Shown here piece after piece: positions 20,909-31,071 of a stretch of DNA of 64,000 nucleotides (the first letter of the stretch is position 1; each line of letters begins with the position of its first letter). Location of the stretch: positions 17,328,829-17,392,828 of the forward strand of contig OZ020625.1 in the NCBI GenBank assembly GCA_963971575.1. Direction: 5' to 3'. Both the position numbers and the translations under genes were made by a program. The notes beneath the pieces were generated by a model that worked only from the letters and a program-made list of their open reading frames with translations, was not told where the DNA came from and ran no database searches. The DNA comes from Liopterus haemorrhoidalis (Eukaryota > Arthropoda > Insecta > Coleoptera > Dytiscidae).

Positions 20909-23900
20909 CTATCCAGAATGTGTTCGTTTGTGTTTACTGAGATATGATTGCGATGCATATGTTCTATCACACTGATCGCATTTGTAGGGTTTCTCCCCAG
21001 AATGAATTCGCTTGTGAATAACGAGATGTGATGATTGTGAAAATGCTTTTTCACACAGATCACATTTGAAAGGTTTCTCTCCAGAATGTATTCGTTTGTG
21101 ACTAACGAGTGTTGAGGATTGTGAAAATGCTTTATCACACTGATCACATTTGAAAGGTTTCTCTCCAAAATGTGTTCGTTTGTGTCCATTGAGATGTGCA
21201 GACGATATACATGCTTCATCACACTGCTCGCATTTGAAGGGTTTCTCTCCAGAATGTATTCGGTTGTGAATAACGAGATGTGATGAATTTGAAAATGCTT
21301 TTTCACAATGATCACATTTGAAGGGCTTCTCTCCAGAATGTATTCGTTTGTGATTAATGAGATTTGAGGATTGTGAAAATGCTTTATCACACAGATCACA
21401 TTTGAACGGTCTCTCTCCAGAATGTACTCGCTTGTGAACAATGAGATTGGCCGACGCTGCAAATGCTTTGTCACACTGATCACATTTGAAAGGTTTCTTT
21501 CCAGAATGTATTCGTTTGTGATTACTGAGTATTGAGAATCGTGAAAATGCTTTATCACACAGATCACATTTGAACGGTCTCTCTCCAGAATGTACTCGCT
21601 TGTGAACACTGAGATTTGACGACGTTGCAAATGCTTTGTCACACTGATCACATTTGAAAGGTTTCTTTCCAGAATGTATTCGTTTGTGTGTAGTGAGATG
21701 TGAAGACGATATATATGCTCTATCACACTGATGGCATTTATAGGGTTTCTCCCAAGAATGCATTCTTTTGTGATTATTGAAACTTGTTGACCCTGAAAAT
21801 GCTTTATCACACAATAATTTCTCTTTGGAATTTATAGATTTGTGTCCAATCAGGTGTGATGACTTTGTTGTTGCAGATTGTTTGTACTTGTTAAAGGTCA
21901 AAGACACACTGTTCTCATCGGATTCACTGGATGTTCCTTTAGCTGCAAACAAATTTTCATTGATGAATGAGACAAAATACGGTTGTTGGAATAAAGTTAA
22001 TATATAATTTAAAATATTCTTGCATGTGGCTAAATATTGAAATATATTGAATTTTGAAAAAAGTATCATCATCTACCGTTTTCGATTTAAATAAAACTTT
22101 TCTTCTCTTACCAACATCGACTTACTGAGAAGAGTTTGAAGCTCCTGATGCTTCAGATATTAAAAGAGTCGATGCATTAAAACTTTCACGAGTATCACTG
22201 TCACTAATGTTAGTGAAAAAATACAAATATATAAAAGTAAAATATATCACTCAAATTTTTCACCAATTAAATCTGCGTCAGACGTCTACAATGTATAAAC
22301 ACTAAATTCCAATGAACAGTGAGAGTGAAAAAATCAAATCTCAATCCTGATTTTAGTTTCAATCATAACTAAAAATTTAATCATGATAATGAGTAAATAT
22401 TTAATTTAGTTACCAGTGTGAATAACTGCATTATGAGTGATGTACCTTACTCATTAATCAAGTCTTGAAATTAAATTTTTAATCTCAATCCTCAATCATT
22501 AGTCTGATTGCAATTTGCCCAACTCTGATCCCACTGAAATCTAATGTTAGTGATTCAGTCACTAATTAAATAATATGTACTGACCGGTGTTTGTGAAAGC
22601 TGCGCTCTCTAGATGTTCTTTTTCACATTTAATGGTGTCAGTAGGTTCAGACTTGATGTCGATCTCCTCTGTGATGATTATGTTTGATTGGGGGTAGTAG
22701 CGATACATGTCGCCTGTAGCTCCGTCTCTAGTTCCTGCAATAAACACACCATAGTCATCAAATCAGATGCTTTCAGTTCTACAGAGAACTACAAGATCTT
22801 AATTTCGTCCCACCATAAACATTCATTTATAACAGAGACATGATAAAACTAGCTCTACTGACCGGTGTTGGTGACAGCTGCACGTTCCACTTCATCTCCT
22901 TCACAGTCACTGGTGTCTGCAGGTTCAGACTTACAGTGGAACTTCCCAATATTGGTGTTAACATGATATATCCCGTCTGTAACTCTATCTCGGATTCCTG
23001 CAATAAACTCATATCTGTGAAATATAAATTTACAACGTAAAAAATATACTGTTCAGAATATTCATAATAAAACATTGCTGATGTTCGTCTGAAATGTGAC
23101 AATAAAATATGAATAACAGTATTAAGAGCGAGACTGAGCTTATTACTGACCATTCTCCAATAGAGGCGTGAGCTTCATTTCAATCTCAGCTTCATATTCT
23201 TCACTAACTTCACACTCTGTCTTAATGTCACTCTCTGTTTTAATAATATCACTGTCTCCGGTATCATCAGGATGCAAGTCATAACTTGTTCCATCATCCA
23301 TATTCATTCCTGGAACAGAAATGTACTGTCATGCAACCCCCAGAAAACCCATACACACACTCTCATTTTGCGAGTAAACTATCTGAAGATTTTTTTTTAA
23401 CTTGCTAATGTCTGTTCCATCTTCATATAAACAAATACTTAAATTACTGAATTTAATGACCACCATTTTCTGATTAGATATAAGTGCAGAGATAGTAACA
23501 ACGTGTCAATTTCTATAATAATGGAATTAGAAATACTTAATTAATATGAGCAATGAAGTTATTACACAATGAAAGCGTTTTAAATATTTAGGGGCCATTA
23601 TAAACTGCAAAGGAAAATATAGACAAAAAATGAATAAAGAAGTAAACAGTAGATCATACCACTTCTAGGTTTGCCCACATCTGATATATTTTATTTGCTG
23701 TTCAATTTCATATAAAACTGTTACAAATTTTAAAAATACGATTAAGGTTATAGCACAATATGGCTTCAGTAAGCATATGCATACATCTTAAGTCCATTCT
23801 ACATTATACTTTTTCAATACTATCCAATTCTGACGTCATTTCAACTTTTGATACTACAGAATATAGAGGGGGGAAAAGAAATAAGAGACAGCGATACTTT

Positions 23901-24447
23901 CCATCTTTTATTACTTTGTACTACTCTTCAATGCCAACTTAAAAAAATTTAGGTTCAGGTGAACCAATTCTAGTAATCAATTTAGAAATATTGTTTAATT
24001 GTGCTAAGTTTATATTTAATTTTATGTTCTAAATAAACTTCTTATCAACTTAATAAACTTCTAAAAGTTAAGTTGTAAACAAAAACTAAAAAGTTGGTAG
24101 TTGGTACGACTGAGAAGTATACAACTGTCATCCAAAAATTTGACCGGAGGTAGTTTTGAAAATAGTGTAGTTTGAAGTGTAGCATCGAAAGTTGAAAGGA
24201 AGAATTGTGTTTCACATTATACTTTTTACATCAGTACTATGCAAAAAATCTGTAGTGCTACGCAAAAAAGTATTATGTAGAACGAATTTTATACTCTTAT
24301 ACTGCAGTACTATCAAGATGGCAAAATGGATGGTACAATACCTGCATAATCATCATTTTCTTCCATTTCTGTTTTTACTGTGTAACAGTTAATGTAGATC
24401 TCCTCCAATGCCTCCATGGGCTGTGTCTCTTCCATTTTGAACTCCAT
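20909..24447 (-). CDS. C2H2 zinc-finger protein, five exons, ten fingers
   Basis: Exons on the minus strand: 24342-24447 (ATG, MEFKMEETQPME), 23151-23309, 22863-22997, 22585-22734 and 20909-21942. All have GT/AG borders and all introns are phase 1, giving 1584 nt and 527 aa. The first four exons encode short acidic segments, two of which repeat a KSEPxDT motif followed by AAVTNTG or AAFTNTG. The last exon has ten C2H2 fingers joined by [13 protein letters not shown] linkers, preceded by one degenerate finger. One finger has Cys in place of the conserved Phe. This is probably a nuclear DNA-binding transcription factor; the target is unknown. The frame stops at HSG-stop (20909-20911), and a fossil finger lies just downstream. 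No ZAD exon was found. It is a paralogue of the plus-strand gene at 30946-53855, with exon sizes and phases in register. Confidence 0.85.
23310..24341 (-). other. Intron 1 of the 527-aa finger gene
   Basis: AT-rich intron; no second gene or clear TE boundary recognised. Confidence 0.5.
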
Positions 24448-24998
24448 CAAATACACAATTCTTCGCTTATTTCACAGACAGAACTTAGTTGCAATGTGTA
24501 ATTTACATGTTTGATTATTTCACATAAATTCATTTAATAAAATCTAGCATTCTAGCCATATTGCTCCGTGGTTCTAGATTTATCTTCTTGTTTAATGGAA
24601 TGGTCACTAAACATTTAAAAAAATTATGCATAAATCTAAAATGTTATTTAACATCTCTACTGTTAGTATGTTAAAACTAATTAAATCTAAACTGAAATGA
24701 TCCACTGGTAATGGGAATCAGTTGTCAGACTGAATCACCATAATGGACATTAATGAAAGTGAAAACTAATTACATATTTTTACCATTTCCAGAAATAATA
24801 ACTGTTTCACAACTGTCGTAGTTGACAGTATTTTTTATGTTTAAGTCAGATACAACAAATACCTGTTTTAAATATATTTCACCTTTAAATTCCTTACAAA
24901 TATGTCTCCATTTCCTATGAAGCAAAATTACTCAGCTGATAAATTCAATGCAGTATGTAGCTATCCGTGGCGAGCCAATGAGATTGCATAATACCCTT
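24448..24998. other. 5' flank of the 527-aa finger gene
   Basis: AT-rich, no coding frame; probably holds the 5' UTR and promoter, but no motif can be assigned. Confidence 0.4.
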
Positions 24999-25004
24999 TT
25001 CACA

Positions 25005-25258
25005 CTAGGGGCCGGTTTCTGAAAGCTTAACCGAGTTTAATCTATTTTGTTCTTTTCCTATATGCTGCAAAATTTCATCCAAATCGTCAATACAATTAGC
25101 ACCCTCACAATGACCAAAAAAGTTCATACAAAATAATTTTCTGAAAGCCCTTTGAAATTGTATCGGTGTAGGATTTCTGGAGTTTCCACATTGTTGTCTA
25201 ACAATTCCAAAAAAATTCGTATACATTTTTAGTGGTTTCAAGTTTGCCCGATTATCAG
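25005..25258 (-). pseudogene. P-element-like transposase C-terminal part
   Basis: The frame ADNRANLKPLKMYTNFFGIV, then PTPIQFQRAFRKLF, resembles the C-terminal region of THAP9/P-element transposases, where TPxQFxxAxRxL is typical. It is joined head-on to the plus-strand N-terminal piece starting ~25240, an inversion breakpoint. Confidence 0.65.
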
Positions 25259-25373
25259 CAGCCATCAACATCAAGAGCATCGCTTGATTTCCATAAAAAT
25301 ATTTCTGAATCGGATGCTGCAGTTCAAACCAGCAGAAAATTATCATTTGATACTCCGCGAAAGAAGAAGTTAA

Positions 25374-26621
25374 GGAGGGGGGTATGGTCAGAAAATCGTT
25401 TTTTTTTTTTTTAATCGATTGTATAGTGACTCAGGAGTGTCCATACAAAATATCAGGTCGATCCGAGCATAATTAACGAAGTTATCGGCTTAACAATACA
25501 AATAACTCAAATTCATATTTTCGCGCAAATCGCGTGTTATAGCGTTCCTTTCAGAACGCTGCTTTATTAGCCGCGCGCAGCTCTCATATACGTAATAGTA
25601 GAGTCTTCCCACTCTATCCACACCTGTCTGTGCTATATTTGTGTTGGAGGTTTCACTCAAAATAATAATGAGAGCTTGAACCAACTTATTTGGAAAATAA
25701 GTCCAAAAATACTGAGTGGAACCTCCACAATTGTTGAAATTGCAGCTGATGTAGCAGCTAGTTATTTCAATGAAGGCAATTTCGCATATCTAACGTTTAT
25801 GGAAGAGATGGGCATAAGCGTAGGGACGAGCTCTCATGAATGGGCACGCGAAGAGGAGAAATTTCGGATTAGCAGAGCTAATCAAAAAGCTGCAGAGGCT
25901 ACTAAAGAAGCTCGGGTTTTAAGAAGACAACAGCAAAAAGATGCATTGGACATCCTTGCCGATGGCCCTACACTTTACGGACCCGGAATTGATGACTCCG
26001 TGTGAGTATGAAGAAAAATTAACATGTTTAAAAAAAAAAAAAAAAATTAAACGCGTTTTTTGAGGAATTTTATTTTTCAAGTCGGTGAGACATGTAACTC
26101 GAAAACTACTCGACCGATCTTTCTGAAATTTTGCACACTATTTCTGTAGACAATTTACTAGGTAACGCTGTCGAGATATTTTTTTTTCTTGCTTTTTTTT
26201 ATGGAATTTTTTACAACTGAAAACAGAAATTTCGAAAAAAAAATCCGTTTTTTTCGTTTTTTTGACTTCAAACTTATACCAAAAATTAAATAATTTAGAT
26301 ATTTGAAAAAACTCGACAGCGTTACCTCAAGAAACTCATAAACTAACGAAATATTTTTGGTTTTTTTGTTTTAGATGATCCAGTCATTAGTTATGTGTCT
26401 CACCGCAAATCAACTCTTTGTCCTGAACGAAAATTTCAAATTCATGTCACGAGCTTAATTTTCGATATTTTTCAATAAAATTTTTTTTGGATACTCTTCA
26501 AAGGTTGTTCTTTACTGTAGGTATTATCCCAATCAAGTTACTATTAACAGTTTTCTAAAAAAAAATCTTGAAAATGGGTATAAAATGTGCTGCTCTGACC
26601 ATAACCCCCCCCCCCCCCCCC
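25374..26621 (+). mobile_element. Kolobok-like element with TTAA TSD inside the P-like transposon
   Basis: TTAA at 25370-25373 and 26622-26625 flanks ends ggaggggggtatggtcag and ctctgaccataac followed by 19 C. The empty site is visible in the other P-like copy (aagaagttaaagcaaaaaat at ~28600), proving the borders. TTAA duplication with G-rich ends suits Kolobok or piggyBac; the coding piece favours Kolobok. Confidence 0.82.
25630..26005 (+). pseudogene. Kolobok-type transposase C-terminal fragment
   Basis: The frame contains GFTQNNNESLNQLIWKISPK, then SYFNEGNFAYLTFMEEMGIS, and a basic tail (RRQQQKDAL) to a stop at 26005. A TQNxNESxxxxxWxxxPK block followed by FNxG and a MGI segment is what I recall from arthropod proteins labelled Mutator-like/Kolobok transposase. 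No ATG starts the frame, so only the 3' part remains. Assignment is from memory of the motif. Confidence 0.5.
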
Positions 26622-26625
26622 TTAA

Positions 26626-27149
26626 AGCAAAAAATCAAGAACCAACGGGCACAATTGTCTAGATTGGTAACGAGATCAGAATGTGAAGAAGAGACGGTTA
26701 AAGAAGAACTTGTTTTACTTCAAAAACTGTGTTACAAATATTTTCCCAAATCATTGGCCGATGTTTTAAATGCACAGATTACGTTAATCGGAAAATCAAA
26801 TAAGGGTTTTAGATACTGTGACAAATTTAAGCAATTTGCGTTAAATATATACTTTTTGGGGCCAAAAGTCTATAAATACTTACAAACGATTTTTAGTCTA
26901 CCTTGTAAATGTACTTTACAGAATATAACTGTAAATTGGTGTATTAATCCTGGATGTAACCCATTAATTTTTAATGTTATAAAATCCAAAATGCAAAATT
27001 TTACAGTGGAGGGTAGAGATTGCGTTTTGTGTATGGATGAAATATCCCTTAAATGTAATCTTTTTTATAACATTAAACAAGATGAAATTATTGGATTTCA
27101 TCAATCTGAAGGTATAAAGACATACGAACCCCAAATTCTAAAACACTAG
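26626..27149 (+). pseudogene. P-element-like transposase, central part (plus copy)
   Basis: Reads KQKIKNQRAQLSRLVTRS, then FPKSLADVLNAQI, LGPKVYKYLQTIF and CVLCMDEISLKCNLFYNIK, ending at 27149. LxPKxYxxLxxxFxLP, and MDEMSLK with the first catalytic Asp, are the P-element/THAP9 landmarks. The downstream end joins an inverted THAP intron at ~27136. Confidence 0.8.
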
Positions 27150-27164
27150 GTAGGTATATTCTAA

Positions 27165-27250
27165 CCTCTCTGGTTCATTCGGTAGTCCAAAAAAACTATA
27201 TAATTTCTGCTTTATATTGGAAGTACATCCAGGTACCATACACCTAAGCA
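27165..27250 (-). pseudogene. THAP first-half exon, minus copy
   Basis: After an acceptor-like ttgcttag the frame reads CMVPGCTSNTKQKLYSFFGL and PNEPERL, with the CxxxxC start of a THAP domain. It is nearly identical to the plus-strand copy at 29456-29545. Confidence 0.7.
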
Positions 27251-27360
27251 ATCTTGATTAATTCTACGGGTATAGAGTATCTTTTTATCCACAAGTGTGC
27301 ACAACTGCAAAATAGCTGAAATAGTTACCTGCCAACACCAAATACTTTTAATTCGTTTTG

Positions 27361-28738
27361 TTATGTTTTTTTTTTTGTATTTGTTAAAACTAGAACATTT
27401 TGAAAAAAATTTAACATCTCATGGAAAAAAATTATTTGGTAAGATTCACCTTTAAATGGTCTATTGTAAAATTTGGAAGATGAACTTGAAGATGAATTTA
27501 AAATGTCAAAAAGTTTGTCCATTTTTTCAATAAAATCTATTGTTCCAACGGCAGTTGGTGGCAGGGCCCCAAAAGATAAGTGTGTGGTTAGAGCAGCTGC
27601 TACTCTAGAGATAAAAATTTGCACTGCTTATTTTACCCTCATTTTATCAAAATTGTTGGGATTTAAATGTTTTTCTGTAAGCTTCGGGGCTAATCTAAGG
27701 GGCATAGTTTTATCCCGATCATAAAAAATTTGAATGTCATTTTTATCAGTAAGATAATTATCGTATTTATAATGGTGCTTAAAAAAGTTATTTCGTGTTG
27801 CTTTAATTAAATGTGGCAGATCGAATATATAGAAAATTTTATTATTATTTAATTCGAAATATAGTTTTTCAGGGGTAATTCCAATATCTCTAGATAATTT
27901 GTAAAAATTAGAACCTATATCGGAGACAACTGCTCTAACCATACAATAGTTCTCTTGTAAAGAATTAATTGTTCTGGTTATTAAATAATGTAATTCGTTG
28001 CCTTTTCACGTAGTGGACACAAAAATGTAACCAATTTGCTGCTTCCATTTGCAATGGATTCCCCTCAACATTAACACTAATGCAAATTGTGCAGGTTCGT
28101 ATGTTTTTATGCCTTCAGATTGATGAAATCCAATAATTTCATCTTGTTTAATGTTATAAAAAAGATTACATTTAAAGGAATATTTGATCCATACACAAAA
28201 CGCAATCTCTACCCTCGACTGTAAAATTTTGCATTTTGGATTTTATAACATGAAAAATTAATGGGTCACATCCAGGCTTAATACACCAATTTACAGTTAT
28301 TTTCTGTAAAGTATGTTTACAAGGTAGACTAAAAATCGTTTGTAAGTATTTATAGACTTTTGGCCCCAAAAATTATATATTTAACGCAAATTGCTTAAAT
28401 TTGTCAGAATATCTAAAACCCTTATTTGATTCCGATTAAAGTAATCTGTGCATTTAAAACATCGGCCAATGATTTGGGAAAATATTTGTAACACAGTTTT
28501 TGAAGTAAAACAAGTTCTTCTTTAACCGTCTCTTCTTCACATTCTGATCTCGTTACCATCTAGACAATTGTGCTCGTTGGTTCTTGATTTTTTGCTTTAA
28601 CTTCTTCTTTCGCGGAGTATCAAATGATAATTTTCTGCTGGATTGAACTGCAGCATCCGATTCAGAAATATTTTTATGGAAATCAAGCGATGCTCTTGAT
28701 GTTGATGGCTGCTGATAATCGGGCAAACTTGAAACCAC
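27361..28738 (-). pseudogene. P-element-like transposase, minus copy
   Basis: Frames in order are MVSSLPDYQQPSTSRASLDF (28738), QKIKNQRAQLSRW, GPKVYKYLQTIFSLP (28369), CVLCMDQIFL (Glu replaced by Gln next to the catalytic Asp), then MVRAVVSDIGSNFYKLSRD and IFDLPHLIKATRNN (27942 down). VSDxGSN and DxPHLIKxxRNN are typical of P/THAP9 transposases. Several frame breaks make it inactive. Confidence 0.82.
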
Positions 28739-28959
28739 TAAAAATGTATACTTAGTATTAGAGGTTATATTTAAGTAATTACATTTAAAATGTCATATTT
28801 GAAACTACTTTACCTAATGGTTTGCTTGGAGGAATATATTGAATATCTAAAACATTAATTTTTGCTCCCACAACATCTGTGACTATTTCTGCATCCGGGA
28901 TGTTCGTTTCACTTGAATCAGTTTCTGTTATTTCTAAAAATTTCCATTATAAGTTTTAT

Positions 28960-29178
28960 TTATTTCCCAAAGACAAAAATATATGAAACCATACCTGAAA
29001 CAACATTGGCTGGCAATAACAAAGTTGGGACTGCATGTGTGTGAAGCCTATTTTTTAAATCATTTAGAAACATTCTGTTCTCAAAATGCAATGAGTAGAT
29101 TTTTACATGCTTTCGTTTTCCAATATCCATATCAAGCAAATCCATTCTGCCAGCTTTTTGTAGCCATGTTCTAAACCT
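28960..29178 (-). pseudogene. THAP second-half exon
   Basis: Reads FRTWLQKAGRMDLLDMDIGK, then KIYSLHFENRMF and AVPTLLLP, ending with a donor-like junction. W, IYSLHFE and AVPT are the C-terminal hallmarks of THAP domains. The preceding minus-strand DNA (29179-29200) ends in an acceptor (ttttataggt). Confidence 0.75.
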
Positions 29179-29405
29179 ATAAAATATTATCAGAATTATA
29201 TGACATGTCATTAGACATGTCAAGTTAGCCACGGATCCAGCCAGCCACTAATCAGCACGGCACCACAGATTACTACAGATGCGAAACTCCCCATTCCCCA
29301 TTCAACTTTTCTTATCGCTTGCGCCATTTTGTTATTGGTGTTGTATACAGTTACTGTCAGTTAACGCGCGCTTTTAGTTTTGCTTAATTTTTATTGGTAA
29401 TAAAA

Positions 29406-29550
29406 ATGGATAAAACTAAAGAATCAGTTGGTATTCGAGGACGAGGTGGTATTATACTTGGTGTATGGTACCTGGATGTACTTCCAATACAAAGCAGAAA
29501 TTATATAGTTTTTTTGGACTACCGAATGAACCAGAGAGGTTAGAATATGC
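29406..29550 (+). pseudogene. THAP first exon, plus copy
   Basis: ATG at 29406 (MDKTKESVGIRGRG) runs in a different frame from the THAP core (WCMVPGCTSNTKQKLYSFFG), so a one-base shift separates start and domain. The intron that follows is cut by a MITE, and exon 2 is truncated at ~29887 by another TIR element. Confidence 0.65.
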
Positions 29551-29555
29551 CTACC

Positions 29556-29829
29556 TATATTCGCGACTGCAAATAACAGTGAGACATCTGGTGGTGACTG
29601 ACTAAATTAAACAGAAGCGTATATTTGGATAATATTTGTAGCGTGTTGTGCTGCAGTTTATGTGAATTTAGAAGTATTTTAAAATATAGTGACTTAAATA
29701 CAGTGCTTTTTTGCTGAAATATTGTTTGAACAGATAAATATTAAGAAAAAACTTCTGATATATACGCTTCTCGTCCGCCATCAGCTGTTGTACGCAGCGC
29801 CGCCAACGTTAGTTTCAGTCGCGAATAGT
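29556..29829. mobile_element. MITE in a THAP intron, TIR attcgcgactg
   Basis: tattcgcgactg..aataac and ..gttagtttcagtcgcgaata bound ~274 bp. The uninterrupted intron (ccta|gtgttttag) is seen at ~27150 in the other copy, giving an empty site. Confidence 0.7.
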
Positions 29830-29886
29830 GTTTTAGAATTTCATATAATTCTGATAATATTTTTATAGGTTTAGGGCACTATTCGG

Positions 29887-30798
29887 CACTATTCTACTTT
29901 AGCAAACCCACTAGACAATGTTGCCAACTATAGTAAAATTAAAACAAGTAAATTTAAACTAAAATCAAAATAGAATTAAAATTATTTGTATAATAATGCT
30001 TAACTTTCAGTTAAATAAATCTAATTAAATTAATATTCCGGTATTTTATAATAAGAATAAATAATAATATTACATTCACAGCCGATTAAAGATTAAAAAA
30101 GGGGGAACATAATTTAGTGCACCTAAAAACTGGGTGATTTGGTTAGGTTTAGTTAGTAAAAGTCTAGGACAGCAGTAGCCGAAAAGCTCAAAGTAAGCTT
30201 AAAAAAGTTTGTGTAAAAAACGTTTGTGCGGTGTAGGATGTAATTCAGTAGTTATACCTTTATCTTGTTGTTGTTATATTTTGTAAAGTGTATACATTCT
30301 TTATATATATATATTTTTTTTTTTCACACAAACTCCTTTATGGTTACTTTGTGTTTTTCGGCTTCTGTTGTCCTAGATTTTTACTAACTAAACCTAACCT
30401 AATTACCTTGTTTTTAGGTGCACAGTACTTAATTTTCCCCCCATATTAGCCTAATTAAAATTGTGTATCATTGTTCATACGTTTATAACATGGTGGTGCA
30501 GGGGGCCAGTTCATTGTCCACTTGAATTGAAAATTTTTTAAATATCGATACAATGCATAATAAATAACTACAACAGAAAAAAGTGAAAATAAATAATATT
30601 AAATTAAATTTAAACTACATTTATATATTAAAACTCTAATCACAGTAGAAATTAAGGGAATATTACTTATTTCTTATAAATAAACTCATTTAATAAATTG
30701 ATATTAAATTTAAATTATTAAAATTGATATATTATATTTTACTATTGCCAACACTGCACGCATGCGCAGTAAGGTGGGTTTGCTAAAGTAGAATAGTA
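29887..30798. mobile_element. TIR element upstream of the ZAD exon
   Basis: cactattctactttagcaaa at the left is inverted at the right (tttgctaaagtagaatagt). A second inverted pair inside (30098-30190 and 30355-30445, around gtgcacctaaaaac and ttaggtttagttagta) marks a nested foldback. No coding frame. It ends ~150 bp before the ZAD start codon. Confidence 0.65.
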
Positions 30799-30945
30799 CC
30801 AAGGAATTTAAGTTTTTAGGTCTGGCAACACTGCGTTATCTTGTAAACAAGAGCCTACGTTTGGGGATCGCTGGCGTAGTAGTTAACGTTTGATCTAGAC
30901 GGCCACACTTATTACTTAAGTGTTTAAACTATTAGTTATTCTACA

Positions 30946-31071
30946 ATGTATTTTATAAAAGATAAGTGTTGTATCTGCCTCAAAATAAATATAAATCTGC
31001 GTAGAATTTTTACCAGTAGTGATAATTTAAATAGTTATGCCACGAAGCTGATAACATTATTTCCGGACTTG
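30946..31071 (+). CDS. ZAD first-half exon
   Basis: An ATG opens 42 codons: [16 protein letters not shown], then a [10 protein letters not shown] segment and a LITLFPDL end, followed by the donor gtaaga. CxxC followed by an IF/F motif and a helical segment is the first half of a ZAD domain. The exon ends in phase 0, as needed by the exon at 48380. An upstream ATG was not needed. The 5' flank is a TIR element (29887-30798). Confidence 0.75.

Larger units (their letters stand above)
24999..29880. mobile_element. P-element/THAP9-like transposon copies, rearranged
   Basis: Two or more copies of one P-like transposon lie mixed on both strands. Minus pieces: THAP second half 28998-29178, N-terminal region 28556-28738, catalytic start 28090-28555, GSN/DPPH-type region 27361-27949, THAP first half 27165-27250, C-terminal region 25005-25258. 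Plus pieces: N-terminal 25240-25369, catalytic 26626-27149, THAP first exon 29406-29550 with a splice acceptor at ~29870. An element at 25374-26621 sits in the plus N-terminal piece and a MITE at 29556-29829 in the THAP intron. The 24999 and 29880 limits are approximate. Confidence 0.75.

Noticed and set aside
20770..21810. 346-codon open frame on the minus strand over the finger array
   Set aside because: It is the alternate frame of the C2H2 repeats; repeated DNA without stops in one frame often stays open in another. The same happens at 53545-54129.
22827..23153. 108-codon frame on the minus strand
   Set aside because: Runs through an intron and reads the exon 22863-22997 in the wrong frame; the exon in the paralogue-matching frame gives KSEPADTSDCEGDE.
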